Assembly (NCBI GenBank): GCA_023475025.1
Contig: JAMCWB010000057.1
Span: 1-33,715, forward strand
From: Gammaproteobacteria bacterium
GTDB taxonomy: Bacteria > Pseudomonadota > Gammaproteobacteria > Pseudomonadales > Pseudomonadaceae
Direction of reading: 5' to 3'
DNA: 33,715 nucleotides
In this document: piece by piece, positions 16,623 to 25,924 of the stretch
Numbering within the stretch: position 1 is the first letter of the stretch
Layout of the letters: every line of letters starts with the position of its first letter
The notes under the pieces: generated by a model
The model's database searches: none
What the model was told of the DNA's origin: nothing
What the model saw: only the letters and a program-made list of their open reading frames with translations
Made by a program: the position numbers and the translations under genes

Positions 16623-18542
16623 ATGTCCCAGACGCTACTGATTGCCAACCGGGGTGAAATTGCCTGCCGTATCATCCGCAGCGCCCGCGCATTGGGCATC
16701 CATACGGTGGCGGTCTACAGCGACAGTGACCGCAACGCGCCCCATGTGCAACTGGCTGACCGCGCCATTGCGCTGGGCGGCAGTCGCCCGGCCGACAGCT
16801 ACCTGAGCATCGACAAGCTGATTGCCGCAGCCAGGGCCAGTGGGGCCGAAGCGGTGCACCCGGGTTATGGCTTTCTGGCCGAAAATGCTGCCTTTGCCGA
16901 GGCCTGCAGCGCGGCTGGGCTGTGTTTTGTCGGCCCCTCGGCTGCAGCGATCAGCGCCATGGGCAGTAAATCTGCGGCCAAGGCGCTGATGGCCGAGGCC
17001 GGCGTGCCGCTGGTGCCCGGCTATCACGCCAAGGATCAGAGTCTGCCGGCCCTGCGCGCGGCAGCTGAGCAGATTGGCTACCCGTTGCTGCTCAAGGCCA
17101 GTGCCGGCGGCGGTGGCAAGGGCATGAAAGTCGTGCGCGCCGACAGCGAACTGGACGACGCCCTGGCCTCGGCCCAGCGCGAAGCACAGAGCGCCTTTGG
17201 CGACCCGCAACTGCTGCTGGAAAAATACCTGGAGCACACCCGGCATATCGAAGTGCAGATGCTTGCCGACCAGCAGGGCCATTGCGTCTACCTGCACGAC
17301 CGTGACTGCTCGATCCAGCGCCGGCACCAGAAGGTGCTGGAGGAAGCCCCCGCGCCGGGGCTGTCCGCTGAGCTGCGGCGGCAGATGGGCGAGGCGGCGG
17401 TGCGCGCGGCCCAGGCGATCGATTATGTCGGCGCCGGGACCATCGAGTTTCTGCTGGACCCGGACGGGCAGTTCTACTTCATGGAAATGAACACCCGGCT
17501 GCAGGTCGAGCACCCGGTCACCGAAGCCATCACCGGGCTGGACCTGGTGGCCTGGCAGCTGCGCATCGCCGCCGGTGAAGCCTTCCCACTGCAACAGGCC
17601 GAGATCCCCTGCCAGGGCCATGCCCTGGAAGTGCGCCTGTATGCCGAAGACCCGCAGCAGGATTTTTTACCCGCCAGTGGCAGCCTGACCCTGTACCGCG
17701 AGCCTGCGCCCGGCCCGGGGCGGCGGGTCGACAGCGGCGTGCATGAGGGCGAGCTGATTTCACCCTGGTACGACCCCATGCTGGCCAAGCTGATTGCCTG
17801 GGGCGATAACCGCGAACAGGCGCGCATGCGCCTGCTGGCAATGCTCGACGAGACCGCGGTTGGCGGCCTGAAAAGCAACTTGCGGCTGCTCAAACAGCTA
17901 CTCAAACACCCGGCCTTTACCGCCGGCACACTGGATACCGGCTTTATTCCTGAGCACCAGGCGGCCCTGCTGACACCCCTGGCACCGCTGGATGAGCGCT
18001 TCTGGGCCCAGGCTGCCAGCGCCTGGTTGCACAGCCTGCCCGATAGCCCGCGCGCAGATGACCCGCACTCGCCCTGGGCGCAGCTCAGCGGCTGGCAACT
18101 GGGCCTGCCGACAGCAATCAGCCTGACCCTGCAACAGGGCGAGCAGCAGGAGCAAGGCTGCTTTAGACTAAGCGACCTGCCCAGCAGCGGGCGCTATTAT
18201 CGCCGTGGCGACCAGGTATTTCTGCCCTGGGACGGCGACTGGTTGGCGGTGCAACAGCGTGATCCGCTGGCCAGTCGCACCCAGGCGGTGCCGGAAGGTG
18301 ACCTGAGCGCCCCGATGAACGGCAGCGTCGTACGCTTGTTGGTCCAGGCTGGCGACAGGGTAAGCGCCGGCCAGACCCTGCTGGTACTGGAAGCGATGAA
18401 AATGGAACACAGCCTGCGCGCTCCCGTCGATGGAATGGTCAGCGCGGTACTCTGCCAGGAAGGCGCCATGATCACCGAAGGTCAGACCCTGATCAGCCTG
18501 GACGAGGACAGTCATGCCCAGCCACAGCCCGCAACTGATTGA
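16623..18542 (+). CDS. liuD: Methylcrotonyl-CoA carboxylase, biotin-containing (alpha) subunit
   Basis: LiuD carboxylates its bound biotin with bicarbonate and ATP. The 639-residue protein has the biotin carboxylase N-domain (LIANRGEIACRIIRSA), the ATP-grasp glycine loop (KASAGGGGKGMKVV), HDRDCSIQRRHQKVLEEAPAP and EMNTRLQVEHPVTE. The C-terminal biotinyl domain carries the biotin lysine K593 in EAMKMEH. GAGGA precedes the ATG. The last 29 bp overlap the start of the MFS gene, so the latter is translated with it. The pathway's last enzyme, HMG-CoA lyase (liuE), is not next to it. Confidence 0.95.
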   Translation: MSQTLLIANRGEIACRIIRSARALGIHTVAVYSDSDRNAPHVQLADRAIALGGSRPADSYLSIDKLIAAARASGAEAVHPGYGFLAENAAFAEACSAAGLCFVGPSAAAISAMGSKSAAKALMAEAGVPLVPGYHAKDQSLPALRAAAEQIGYPLLLKASAGGGGKGMKVVRADSELDDALASAQREAQSAFGDPQLLLEKYLEHTRHIEVQMLADQQGHCVYLHDRDCSIQRRHQKVLEEAPAPGLSAELRRQMGEAAVRAAQAIDYVGAGTIEFLLDPDGQFYFMEMNTRLQVEHPVTEAITGLDLVAWQLRIAAGEAFPLQQAEIPCQGHALEVRLYAEDPQQDFLPASGSLTLYREPAPGPGRRVDSGVHEGELISPWYDPMLAKLIAWGDNREQARMRLLAMLDETAVGGLKSNLRLLKQLLKHPAFTAGTLDTGFIPEHQAALLTPLAPLDERFWAQAASAWLHSLPDSPRADDPHSPWAQLSGWQLGLPTAISLTLQQGEQQEQGCFRLSDLPSSGRYYRRGDQVFLPWDGDWLAVQQRDPLASRTQAVPEGDLSAPMNGSVVRLLVQAGDRVSAGQTLLVLEAMKMEHSLRAPVDGMVSAVLCQEGAMITEGQTLISLDEDSHAQPQPATD

Positions 18543-19719
18543 CGCCGGCACGCCCGCCTACCGGCGGGTGTGCCTGGCGCTGTTGCTGGCGTCGCTGGTG
18601 ATCTTTGCCAACCTCTATGCCATCCATCCGCTGCTGCCGCTGATTGCCGAGCACTACCAGGTCTCGGTGCTGCAGGCGGCCAATGCCTTCAACCTGACCA
18701 GCCTGACCCTGGGCCTGTCACTGCTGGTGCTCGGCCCGCTGTCGGATGCCTGGGGGCGGCGCAATCTGTTGCTCTGCGGCCTGACCGCCACCGCGGTGCT
18801 GACCCTGGCCATGGCCTGGACCAGCCACTATCACAGTCTGCTGGTCTTGCGTGCCCTGCTCGGTGTAGCCCTGGCGGTATTGCCCGCCACCGCCGTGGCC
18901 TACCTGGGTGATACCGTCAGCCGCAGCGCGCTGATTGGCGCCGTGGGCCTGTATATCAGCGGCAATACCCTGGGCGGCGCCGGTGGCCGGGTAGTCGGCG
19001 GCGCGCTGGCCGATCAGCTGGGGCTGCATGGCATGTTTCTGCTGGTTGGCGGTGCCAGCCTGCTCGGCGTCATGCTGATTGCCTGGCTATTGCCGGCACC
19101 GGGCAACTTCCAGCCGCAGGCGCTGAAGCTGCGCAGCGTGCTTGGCAACTTTGCCCGTCACCTGCGCCACCCCCTGCTATGGCCAGCCATGCTGCTCGGC
19201 GGGCTGAATTTCCTGGTGTTCGTCAACCTGTATACCTTCCTGACCTTTCGCCTCAGTGGCGCGCCCTGGCAGCTGGGCGCCACCGCCCTCGGACTGCTGT
19301 TTCTGACCTATCTCGGCGGCACCCTGTCGGCTGCGCTCTCGGCGCGTTTCTCGGCGCGCAGTCAGACCGGCGGCATGGCTCTGGGCGTGGCCATTTTCAT
19401 GCTCGGCTGCTTGCTGACCCTGAGCGGCCATTTGCTGCTGATCCTGCTCGGTCTGGTGGTCAATTCCTTCGGCTTCTTTCTCACCCACTCACTGGCCAAT
19501 GCCTGGGTCAACCAGCATGCCGAGGGTGCCAAGGCCAGCGCCACCTCGCTGTATTCGGTGTGTTACTACCTCGGCGCGGCGGTCGGTATCTATTATCTGC
19601 AGCCCTTCTGGCAATGGGCCGGCTGGCCGGCGGTGATCAGCGCGGCTTTTTTGTTACTGCTGACGAATCTGGGCCTGATTTACCGACTGCAACGGCAAAC
19701 TGCCAACTATACTCAATGA
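18514..19719 (+). CDS. MFS transporter (YnfM-like)
   Basis: The 401-residue major facilitator protein has about 12 hydrophobic helices. The conserved loop between helices 2 and 3 is GPLSDAWGRRNLL (family pattern G-x-x-x-D-x-x-G-R-R). Its helix organisation and N-terminal ANLYAIHPLLPLIAEHYQVS resemble YnfM-type efflux or uptake carriers, whose substrates are mostly unknown. The start codon lies inside the liuD end (29-bp overlap), so it belongs to the liu operon and may move leucine-pathway acids or a toxic by-product. That role is inference from position only. Confidence 0.88.
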   Translation: MPSHSPQLIDAGTPAYRRVCLALLLASLVIFANLYAIHPLLPLIAEHYQVSVLQAANAFNLTSLTLGLSLLVLGPLSDAWGRRNLLLCGLTATAVLTLAMAWTSHYHSLLVLRALLGVALAVLPATAVAYLGDTVSRSALIGAVGLYISGNTLGGAGGRVVGGALADQLGLHGMFLLVGGASLLGVMLIAWLLPAPGNFQPQALKLRSVLGNFARHLRHPLLWPAMLLGGLNFLVFVNLYTFLTFRLSGAPWQLGATALGLLFLTYLGGTLSAALSARFSARSQTGGMALGVAIFMLGCLLTLSGHLLLILLGLVVNSFGFFLTHSLANAWVNQHAEGAKASATSLYSVCYYLGAAVGIYYLQPFWQWAGWPAVISAAFLLLLTNLGLIYRLQRQTANYTQ

Positions 19720-19746
19720 CTGGATTCAAACCGGAGACTACCTATC

Positions 19747-20580
19747 TTGATCCGTCAGAGAGCATGCTGGTGCCTGCTGTTGCTCACAGGGTTACTTATA
19801 GCTGCCGGCTCCACGTCAGCGACTCCAGCACCGACAGCCACTGAACCCCCTTTGCAGGCTCTGGTCGCCGATGTCTGGCCCTGGGGGTATATGGATGATC
19901 AGGAACAACCGCAAGGCATCATTGTTGACCTGTTCCGGGAACTGGAAAGCCGCAGCGGCAAGCCCATAGAGCTGCGCCTGCTACCTCATCAACGGGTGTT
20001 GCTGGAGCTGGAACAGGGCCAGGGTGATCTGAGTGTGCTGTTTGCCAACCCGGCCGCTGACCGTTTCGCCGAGCGCAGTGCTCCGGTGCTGCAATCGCGC
20101 TTTTTCCTTATGGCACCACGCGAGCGGACAGGTGACCTCAACCTGGCCAGCCTGGCCGGTGAACCGGTTGGCTTTATCCGCGGCACCTATTACGGCCGGG
20201 CATTCGAAGCCGACCAAGCCATCAACAAGATAGCGGTGAGTAGCCTGGAGCAGGGCGTGATGATGCTGCAAGCCGGACGCTTGCAGGCCATGATCAGTAG
20301 TGAGCAAACCCTGTATCACACCTTCCAGAAGCTGGCATTACTGAGCGATGACTGGCGTCTGGCACTGCACTCCGAACAACAGACAGCCTACCTCTATCGC
20401 CAGCGTCAGGTCTTGCCGGCCCACCGAGCCGCCCCGCTGGTGGAGGCCATAGAACAGTTGCGCGCTAGCGGTGAACTGCAGCATCTGGTGGGTGTGCCGG
20501 CGCTTGATCAGCCGCCTGCAGCGCATTCTGCAGCAGACAGGCAATCGTCATCGGCCCCACCCCGCCCGGTACCGGAGTGA
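19747..20580 (+). CDS. Periplasmic solute-binding protein (SBP_bac_3 type)
   Basis: The 277-residue protein has a signal peptide ([21 protein letters not shown], cut near TSA). It then has a family-3 solute-binding fold ([61 protein letters not shown]). Such proteins bind amino acids or act as sensory receptors. No ABC permease genes are nearby. The start is a TTG with GGAG ten bases upstream; no ATG would keep the signal peptide. The fold should end near GELQHLVG, but reading continues about 28 residues (Pro/Ala/Ser rich) antisense into folD. This suggests an ancestral stop was lost. Confidence 0.8.
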   Translation: MIRQRACWCLLLLTGLLIAAGSTSATPAPTATEPPLQALVADVWPWGYMDDQEQPQGIIVDLFRELESRSGKPIELRLLPHQRVLLELEQGQGDLSVLFANPAADRFAERSAPVLQSRFFLMAPRERTGDLNLASLAGEPVGFIRGTYYGRAFEADQAINKIAVSSLEQGVMMLQAGRLQAMISSEQTLYHTFQKLALLSDDWRLALHSEQQTAYLYRQRQVLPAHRAAPLVEAIEQLRASGELQHLVGVPALDQPPAAHSAADRQSSSAPPRPVPE

Positions 20581-21370
20581 TCCAGGCTGCACGCTGACTG
20601 GCAGCAGCAAAGTCCACATCACCCACCAACCGGCCATCGGCCAGCCGGTTGATGCCAACATCCAGCACCACGGCACCCGGCTTGATCCACTCCCCCCGGA
20701 CCAGCCCCGGCACCCCGGTGGCCACCACCAGAATATCCGCCTGCGCGACCAGTGCCGGCAAATCCCGCGTTGCCTTGTGCGCAATAGTGACCGTGGCTTC
20801 GGCGCGCAGTAATTCCAGCGCCATCGGGCGGCCCACAATGGTCGAGGCACCAATCACCAGCGCCTGCTGCCCCCTACAGTCGACACCCGCCTGCGCCAGC
20901 AAACGCATGCAACCCTTGGGCGTACAGGGGCGCAGGCCGGGCAGACCCGCCGCCAGCAAGCCCAGGTTCTGCGGGTGAAAGCCATCCACATCCTTGTGCG
21001 GGGCAATTTCCTGTAGCAGTGCCCGGCTGTCCAGACCAACCGGCAGCGGCAACTGCAGCAAGATACCGTGTACTGCCGGATCAGCATTCAATTGCCGAAT
21101 CAGCGCCAGCAGCTCGGCCTGAGTAGTCGCGGCAGATAGGCTGCGACTGAAGGACTGCACCCCGACCTCGGCGCAGGCACGGATCTTGTGCTGCACATAG
21201 ATCTGGGACGCCGGATCATCACCGACCAGAATTACCGCCAGGCCAGGCGGCGCCAAGCCGGCGGCCTGGCGCTGGCGGATGCGGGCAGCCAGTTCACTGC
21301 GCAACTGCGCGGCCAGGGCACGGCCATCCAGCAACCGGGCAGTGACCTGCGGTTCGGCAAGCTCAGCCAT
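20465..21370 (-). CDS. folD: Methylenetetrahydrofolate dehydrogenase/cyclohydrolase
   Basis: FolD converts 5,10-methylene-THF to 10-formyl-THF with NADP. The 301-residue protein has [21 protein letters not shown], the QLPLPVG motif, [11 protein letters not shown], the Rossmann segment [16 protein letters not shown], and the signature [11 protein letters not shown]. The catalytic lysine of the YVxxK motif is present (YVQHK). It starts 3 nt after the stop of the FMN-binding synthase gene and is the last gene of the gmaS-mgsABC-folD operon. Here it should process the methyl group taken from N-methylated amines, perhaps as a second copy beside a housekeeping folD. Its end overlaps the solute-binding gene by 116 bp. 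Confidence 0.95.
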   Translation of the reverse strand: MAELAEPQVTARLLDGRALAAQLRSELAARIRQRQAAGLAPPGLAVILVGDDPASQIYVQHKIRACAEVGVQSFSRSLSAATTQAELLALIRQLNADPAVHGILLQLPLPVGLDSRALLQEIAPHKDVDGFHPQNLGLLAAGLPGLRPCTPKGCMRLLAQAGVDCRGQQALVIGASTIVGRPMALELLRAEATVTIAHKATRDLPALVAQADILVVATGVPGLVRGEWIKPGAVVLDVGINRLADGRLVGDVDFAAASQRAAWITPVPGGVGPMTIACLLQNALQAADQAPAHPPDAAVHR

Positions 21371-21373
21371 GGC

Positions 21374-22699
21374 TCAATACCCGTGTTGCCCGGGCACCCA
21401 CTGGGTCCCGGCCAGCGGTACCCGCGCCATGGCGGCGGATTCCACCGTCAAGGCCACCAGATCTTCCGGGTCCAGATTGAGCAGGTGCGACTTGCCGCAA
21501 GCGCGCGCCATGGTCTGTGCTTCCAGCACCATCACCCGCAGGTAGTTGGCCAGACGACGACCGCCGTCGACCGGGTCCAGACGCTTGGCCAGCTCCGGAT
21601 CCTGGGTGGTGATACCCGCCGGGTCCTGGCCGTTCTGCCAGTCATCGTAATAGCCCGCCGCCGAACCCAACTCACGCAACTCCGCATCCCAGCGCGGGTG
21701 GTTGTCACCCAGGGCGATCAAGGCTGCGGTGCCAATGGCAACCGCATCGGCGCCCAGCGCCATGGCCTTGGCCACATCGGCGCCACTGCGGATGCCGCCG
21801 GAGACAATCAACTGCACCTCGCGGTGCATATCCATTTCCTGCAAGGCCTGCACTGCCTGCGGGATGGCGCTGAGAATCGGGATGCCGACATGCTCGATGA
21901 ATACATCCTGGGTCGCTGCCGTACCGCCCTGCATGCCATCGAGCACGATCACGTCGGCCCCGGCCTTGACCGCCAGTTTGACGTCGTAATAGGGCCGGCT
22001 GGCACCGATCTTGACGTAGATCGGCTTTTCCCAGTCGGTAATCTCGCGCAGCTCGGCAATCTTGATTGCCAGATCATCCGGGCCGGTCCAGTCCGGATGC
22101 CGGCAGGCACTGCGCTGATCAACGCCGATCGGCAGGGTGCGCATACCCGCCACCCGCTCGGTCACCTTCATGCCCAGCAGCATGCCGCCGCCACCCGGTT
22201 TGGCACCCTGGCCCAGCACCACCTCGATGGCATCGGCCTTGCGCAGGTCATCCGGGTTCATGCCGTAGCGCGAGGGCAGGTACTGATAAACCAGATGCTT
22301 CGACTGGCCGCGTTCTTCCGGGGTCATGCCGCCGTCACCCGTGGTGGTGCTGGTACCCACCATGCTGGCACCACGCCCGAGGGCTTCCTTGGCCTGGGCC
22401 GAGAGGGCACCGAAGCTCATGCCGGCAATGGTGACCGGTATGTCGAGATGAATGGGTTTCCTGGCAAAGCGGGTACCGAGCACCACGTTGGTACCGCATT
22501 TTTCCCGGTAGCCTTCCAGCGGGTAGCGCGACATGCTGGCGCCGAGCAGCAGCAGGTCATCAAAATGCGGCACCTTGCGCTTGGTGCCACCACCGCGAAT
22601 ATCATAGATGCCGGTTTCGGCGGCGCGCTGGATTTCCTGGATGGTCAGGCGATCAAAAGTGGCCGACTCACGCAGCACCGGTGGGTATTTGTCTGTCAT
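21374..22699 (-). CDS. mgsC: N-methylglutamate synthase subunit C (FMN-binding glutamate synthase-type domain)
   Basis: The 441-residue protein corresponds to the FMN/synthase domain of glutamate synthase, as a separate polypeptide. Marks are PVTIAGMSFGALSAQAKEAL, STTTGDGGMTPEERG, GQGAKPGGGGML, VIVLDGMQGGTAA and VSGGIRSGADVAKAMALGADAVAIGTAAL, the last being the phosphate-binding barrel end. With MgsA and MgsB it should join methylamine to the glutamate skeleton, giving N-methylglutamate. The same three-piece set is also called GlxD (with GlxB, GlxC) in rhizobia. Naming follows the gmaS and mgd context. It begins 23 nt after mgsB. Confidence 0.85.
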   Translation of the reverse strand: MTDKYPPVLRESATFDRLTIQEIQRAAETGIYDIRGGGTKRKVPHFDDLLLLGASMSRYPLEGYREKCGTNVVLGTRFARKPIHLDIPVTIAGMSFGALSAQAKEALGRGASMVGTSTTTGDGGMTPEERGQSKHLVYQYLPSRYGMNPDDLRKADAIEVVLGQGAKPGGGGMLLGMKVTERVAGMRTLPIGVDQRSACRHPDWTGPDDLAIKIAELREITDWEKPIYVKIGASRPYYDVKLAVKAGADVIVLDGMQGGTAATQDVFIEHVGIPILSAIPQAVQALQEMDMHREVQLIVSGGIRSGADVAKAMALGADAVAIGTAALIALGDNHPRWDAELRELGSAAGYYDDWQNGQDPAGITTQDPELAKRLDPVDGGRRLANYLRVMVLEAQTMARACGKSHLLNLDPEDLVALTVESAAMARVPLAGTQWVPGQHGY

Positions 22700-22722
22700 C
22701 GTGTGTTCCTCACTGCGGGCGC

Positions 22723-23406
22723 TCAGTAGGCCGCCGCGTTGTCGACCTTGAAGTTGTAGAGTTCACGTGCCGAGCCATAGCGCTTGAAGCTGGCCGGATC
22801 GGCGTCATAACCGGCGCGGTGCAGCAGTTCGGCCAGCTCTTCCAGATGCTCGGCACGCATGGGCTTCTCGACACAATCCGAGCCCAGCGACTTCACCGTG
22901 CCGCGCACATAGATACGGGTTTCATACAGCGAATCACCCAGCGCATCGCCGGCATCGCCGAGTACCACCACGCGTCCGGCCTGGGCCATGAAACAGCTCA
23001 TATGGCCAATGCTGCCACCGACCACAATATCCGCGCCCTTGAGCGAGATACCGCAACGCGCGCCGGCATCGCCGTCGATGATCAACAGGCCGCCATGGGC
23101 GGTGGCACCGGCGGATTGCGAGGCATTGCCCTTGATATGCACGCGGCCAGACATCATGTTTTCCGCCACACCGACGCCGACATTGCCATTTACCGTGACG
23201 CTGGCTTTCTGGTTCATGCCGGCACAGTAGTAGCCGGTATGGCCCTGAATCTCGATCGCCAGCCCTTCGCTCAGGCCAACCGCCAGGTTGTGCTTGCCGG
23301 CGGGGTTCTTGACCACCCACTCACGCTCGCTGACCTGCCCGGCCTGAGCGTGCAATTGCTGGTTGAGTTCGCGCACCGTGCTGTGCGCCAGATCGATATG
23401 TTGCAT
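22723..23406 (-). CDS. mgsB: N-methylglutamate synthase subunit B (GXGXG-domain protein)
   Basis: The 227-residue protein is built of the glycine-rich right-handed beta-helix of the glutamate synthase C-terminal domain. Repeats run from about residue 50 to 180 (VNGNVGVGVAENMMSG, HIKGNASQSAG, GGLLIIDGDAGARCG, VVGGSIGHMS, VVVLGDAGDALG). It is a structural subunit holding the amidotransferase and synthase parts together. GAGGAG precedes the ATG at 23406. An upstream in-frame start would overlap mgsA and is not needed. It sits between mgsA (10 nt) and mgsC (23 nt). Confidence 0.88.
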   Translation of the reverse strand: MQHIDLAHSTVRELNQQLHAQAGQVSEREWVVKNPAGKHNLAVGLSEGLAIEIQGHTGYYCAGMNQKASVTVNGNVGVGVAENMMSGRVHIKGNASQSAGATAHGGLLIIDGDAGARCGISLKGADIVVGGSIGHMSCFMAQAGRVVVLGDAGDALGDSLYETRIYVRGTVKSLGSDCVEKPMRAEHLEELAELLHRAGYDADPASFKRYGSARELYNFKVDNAAAY

Positions 23407-23416
23407 GCTGCTCTCC

Positions 23417-24322
23417 TCAGGCCGCTGGCCGTTCCCAGATGTACAGGGTGGCCGGTTCCGGCTCCCAGACCCGGGCGCTGTCAATGCCAGGCAAGCCGGC
23501 CAGCGCCTGATACTCCGATGCCATGGCGACGTAATCTTCGGTTTCCGCCAACACGGCCGGCTTGCAGGCAATCGGGTCGCGGATCACCGCAAAGCCCTGC
23601 CGGGTGCCGATGGCAAAGGTAAAAAAACCGTCCAGATCCTGCAGCGCATGGTCCAACGCCTGTTGCAGGGTGTCGCCCTGGCGCAGGCGCCAGGTCAGAT
23701 AGCCAGCAGCCACTTCGCTGTCATTCTCGGTCTCGAACACCAGACCCTGACGTTGCAGGCGCTGACGCAGGCGGCTGTGGTTGGACAGCGAACCGTTGTG
23801 CACCAGGCAGAGGTCATTGCCGGTGGAGAAGGGGTGGCTGCCCTCCATGGTCACAGCGCTTTCGGTAGCCATGCGGGTATGCCCGATGATATGGCTGCCG
23901 CGCATGCCCGGCAGGTTGAAGCGCGCACTGATCTCCTGTGGCAGACCCATCCCCTTGAGAATCTCGATACTCTGGCCGCAGCTCATGATGCGGATATCCG
24001 GGGCCAGCTCGGCCAGTGCTGCACGCACGGCAGCTTCCTCGGCATCGGTCTTGAGCACCACCGCATCGGCATTGCGAAACCAGTCCAGCGCACAGCCCAG
24101 CCGACTTTCCAGTTCGCCCAGCAGTACCGGCCAGGCGTAGCCCGGCTCGGCGCTCTGCAGGGTCAGCTTGACCCAGCTGTCTGCCACCTCATCGCCGTAG
24201 ATGGCAAAGCCCGCACTGTCCGGCCCGCGGTCGGTCATCGCCAGCAACATGGGCGCAAAGAGTGCACCCAACTGGTCTTCCAGGGCTGGTTTTTTCAGAT
24301 ACAACCCGACAATTCCACACAT
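23417..24322 (-). CDS. mgsA: N-methylglutamate synthase subunit A (class II glutamine amidotransferase)
   Basis: The 301-residue Ntn-type amidotransferase has the catalytic Cys2 exposed after Met removal (MCGIVGLYL). RGPDSAGFAI, GHTRMATESAV, HNGSLSNH and DSEVAAGYL form the glutamine site. In N-methylglutamate synthase this subunit is thought to process gamma-glutamylmethylamide or glutamine and release the amine for the synthase part. It is 25 nt downstream of the glutamine synthetase-like gene and 10 nt ahead of mgsB, in one operon. It is also known as GlxB in rhizobia. Confidence 0.88.
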   Translation of the reverse strand: MCGIVGLYLKKPALEDQLGALFAPMLLAMTDRGPDSAGFAIYGDEVADSWVKLTLQSAEPGYAWPVLLGELESRLGCALDWFRNADAVVLKTDAEEAAVRAALAELAPDIRIMSCGQSIEILKGMGLPQEISARFNLPGMRGSHIIGHTRMATESAVTMEGSHPFSTGNDLCLVHNGSLSNHSRLRQRLQRQGLVFETENDSEVAAGYLTWRLRQGDTLQQALDHALQDLDGFFTFAIGTRQGFAVIRDPIACKPAVLAETEDYVAMASEYQALAGLPGIDSARVWEPEPATLYIWERPAA

Positions 24323-24347
24323 AGTCTGTCCTCACGCCTCATCGGCT

Positions 24348-25682
24348 TCAGAAAAATTCGGTATAGCGCTGCACTTCCCAGTCGCTGACATGCCGGCTGT
24401 ACTCGACCCACTCGGCCCGCTTGAGGGCGATAAACTCATCAACAATTTCATGCCCCAGGGTGTCGCGGAACAAAGGGTCGTCTTCCAGCGCCTGGCAGGC
24501 CTCGTTGAGATTCTGCGGCAGGGTGGCGATACCCCGTGCGGCAATGTCTTCCAGGCTCATGCTGTAGAGGTTTTCATTGCACGGCTCGCCGGGGTCCAGC
24601 TCGCGCTCGATGCCATCCAGCCCGGCGGCAATGATTGCAGCAGTGACCAGATAGGGGTTGCAGCCGGCATCCGGCAGGCGGTACTCGATACGTCCGTAGG
24701 GTATGCGCACCATGGCGGAACGGTTGTTGTCGCCATAGGCAACAAAGGCCGGCGCCCAGGTCGCCCCGGACAACGAACGCCCCACCACCAGGCGCTTGTA
24801 GGAATTCACCGTGGGTGCGGAAAAGGCGCACAGGGCCGGTGCGTGGGCCAGGAGGCCGGCGGCAAAGTGGTAGCCCAGTTTGGACAGGCCCATACCGCGC
24901 GGATCACTGTCATCCTGGAACAGGTTGGGCTTATTGGCATCGGCAATCGAGACATGAAAGTGCATGCCGTTGCCGGTGCGTGTGGCATCCGGCTTGGGCA
25001 TAAAGGAGCAGATAATGCCGAGCTCGTTGGCAATCTCACCGGCGGCCATGCGGAAGAAGGTAAAGCGGTCCGCCGAGGTCATGGCGTCGCTGTAGGTGTA
25101 ATTGATCTCGAACTGGCCGTTGGCGTCTTCATGGTCGATCTGATAGATGTCATAGCCGACCTGCTGCAAGGACTCGGTGAGCTTCTCGAGAAACTCACGC
25201 GAACGCGACAGCCCCTTGTAGTCATAGCAGGGCTTGTCCAGGTTATCGCTGCTGTCGACCAGCTGCAGCTGGCCCTGACCATCACGGCGAAACAGGCTGA
25301 ACTCCGGCTCAACACCCGTATTCATGGTCCAGCCGCGGGCACTCAGACGGGCGATCTGTCGCTGCAGCACATAGCGGGTATCGTAGGGGTGCGGCTCGCC
25401 ATTGACGTGCCCGATGCACAACACCCGGCCATAGCCCGGCTGCCAGGGCACCGGGGTCAGGGTCGACAGATCACCCTTGGCCATAAAGTCGGGACCGTGG
25501 GGCTCCATACCCATGCCGCAGACAGCAAAACCGGCAAAACCGGCGCCCGCCTCGGCGACGGCGGCCAACCCACTGACGGGGACGGATTTGGTTTTTGCCG
25601 AGCCATGAATGTCGACAAACTGGGCCAGCACGTATTTGATGCCGTGCTGCTCGATAAGCTGCTGCGTTTCAGTGGGCAACAT
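24348..25682 (-). CDS. gmaS: Gamma-glutamylmethylamide synthetase (GlnT-type glutamine synthetase)
   Basis: The 444-residue glutamine synthetase-fold enzyme is expected to make gamma-glutamylmethylamide from glutamate, methylamine and ATP. It has the beta-grasp N-domain ([19 protein letters not shown]), the metal/glutamate site ([24 protein letters not shown]), NGMHFHVS, the ATP site (NSYKRLVVG) and [26 protein letters not shown]. No adenylylation-loop motif is obvious. It belongs to the GlnT/GMAS branch, and the context with mgsABC and mgd decides between GMAS and ordinary glutamine synthetase. The start at 25682 has AGGAG upstream. It is the first gene of the operon, behind a sigma-54 promoter. 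Confidence 0.87.
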   Translation of the reverse strand: MLPTETQQLIEQHGIKYVLAQFVDIHGSAKTKSVPVSGLAAVAEAGAGFAGFAVCGMGMEPHGPDFMAKGDLSTLTPVPWQPGYGRVLCIGHVNGEPHPYDTRYVLQRQIARLSARGWTMNTGVEPEFSLFRRDGQGQLQLVDSSDNLDKPCYDYKGLSRSREFLEKLTESLQQVGYDIYQIDHEDANGQFEINYTYSDAMTSADRFTFFRMAAGEIANELGIICSFMPKPDATRTGNGMHFHVSIADANKPNLFQDDSDPRGMGLSKLGYHFAAGLLAHAPALCAFSAPTVNSYKRLVVGRSLSGATWAPAFVAYGDNNRSAMVRIPYGRIEYRLPDAGCNPYLVTAAIIAAGLDGIERELDPGEPCNENLYSMSLEDIAARGIATLPQNLNEACQALEDDPLFRDTLGHEIVDEFIALKRAEWVEYSRHVSDWEVQRYTEFF

Positions 25683-25739
25683 GGGTAAGGCGCTCCTGCT
25701 GGTTATTCCGCTTGAGAATTTATATTTCACCAGAGGAAA

Positions 25740-25755
25740 TGCAATTGCCTTGCCA
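25740..25755 (-). promoter_or_regulatory. Sigma-54 promoter of the gmaS-mgsABC-folD operon
   Basis: Read on the minus strand, TGGCAA-N5-TTGCA has the invariant GG and GC at -24 and -12 and exact 5-base spacing. It differs from TGGCAC-N5-TTGCW in one base. The predicted start near 25729 is about 47 nt before the gmaS ATG. This implies RpoN dependence and nitrogen control of methylamine use. Confidence 0.75.
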
Positions 25756-25873
25756 GAATGGCTGATCACAGCAAAAAAGTAGCCAATGGCACGAAAGCTG
25801 CCGGGCCAAGGGGTTATCGCAGCCACGACAGCCGGAATGACGCTGTTCGCGCTTGCATTGGGCAGGCGCCTGA

Positions 25874-25890
25874 TGCACATTCTCAGTGCG
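25874..25890. promoter_or_regulatory. NtrC-like enhancer site
   Basis: TGCAC-N7-GTGCG matches the NtrC dyad TGCAC-N7-GTGCA except for the last base. It lies about 150 bp upstream of the predicted gmaS start of transcription, a normal enhancer distance. It also lies 35 bp upstream of the divergent XRE-cupin gene, which it could block or assist. A single site, so moderate confidence. Confidence 0.6.
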
Positions 25891-25924
25891 AAAATTAAAT
25901 TACTGAACAGAAAACGTGCAACCC

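Noticed and set aside
25787..25802. TGGCAC-N5-CTGCC on the plus strand as a sigma-54 promoter for the XRE-cupin gene
   Set aside because: The -24 element is perfect but the -12 element matches poorly. A regulator of this type is more often read from a sigma-70 promoter.
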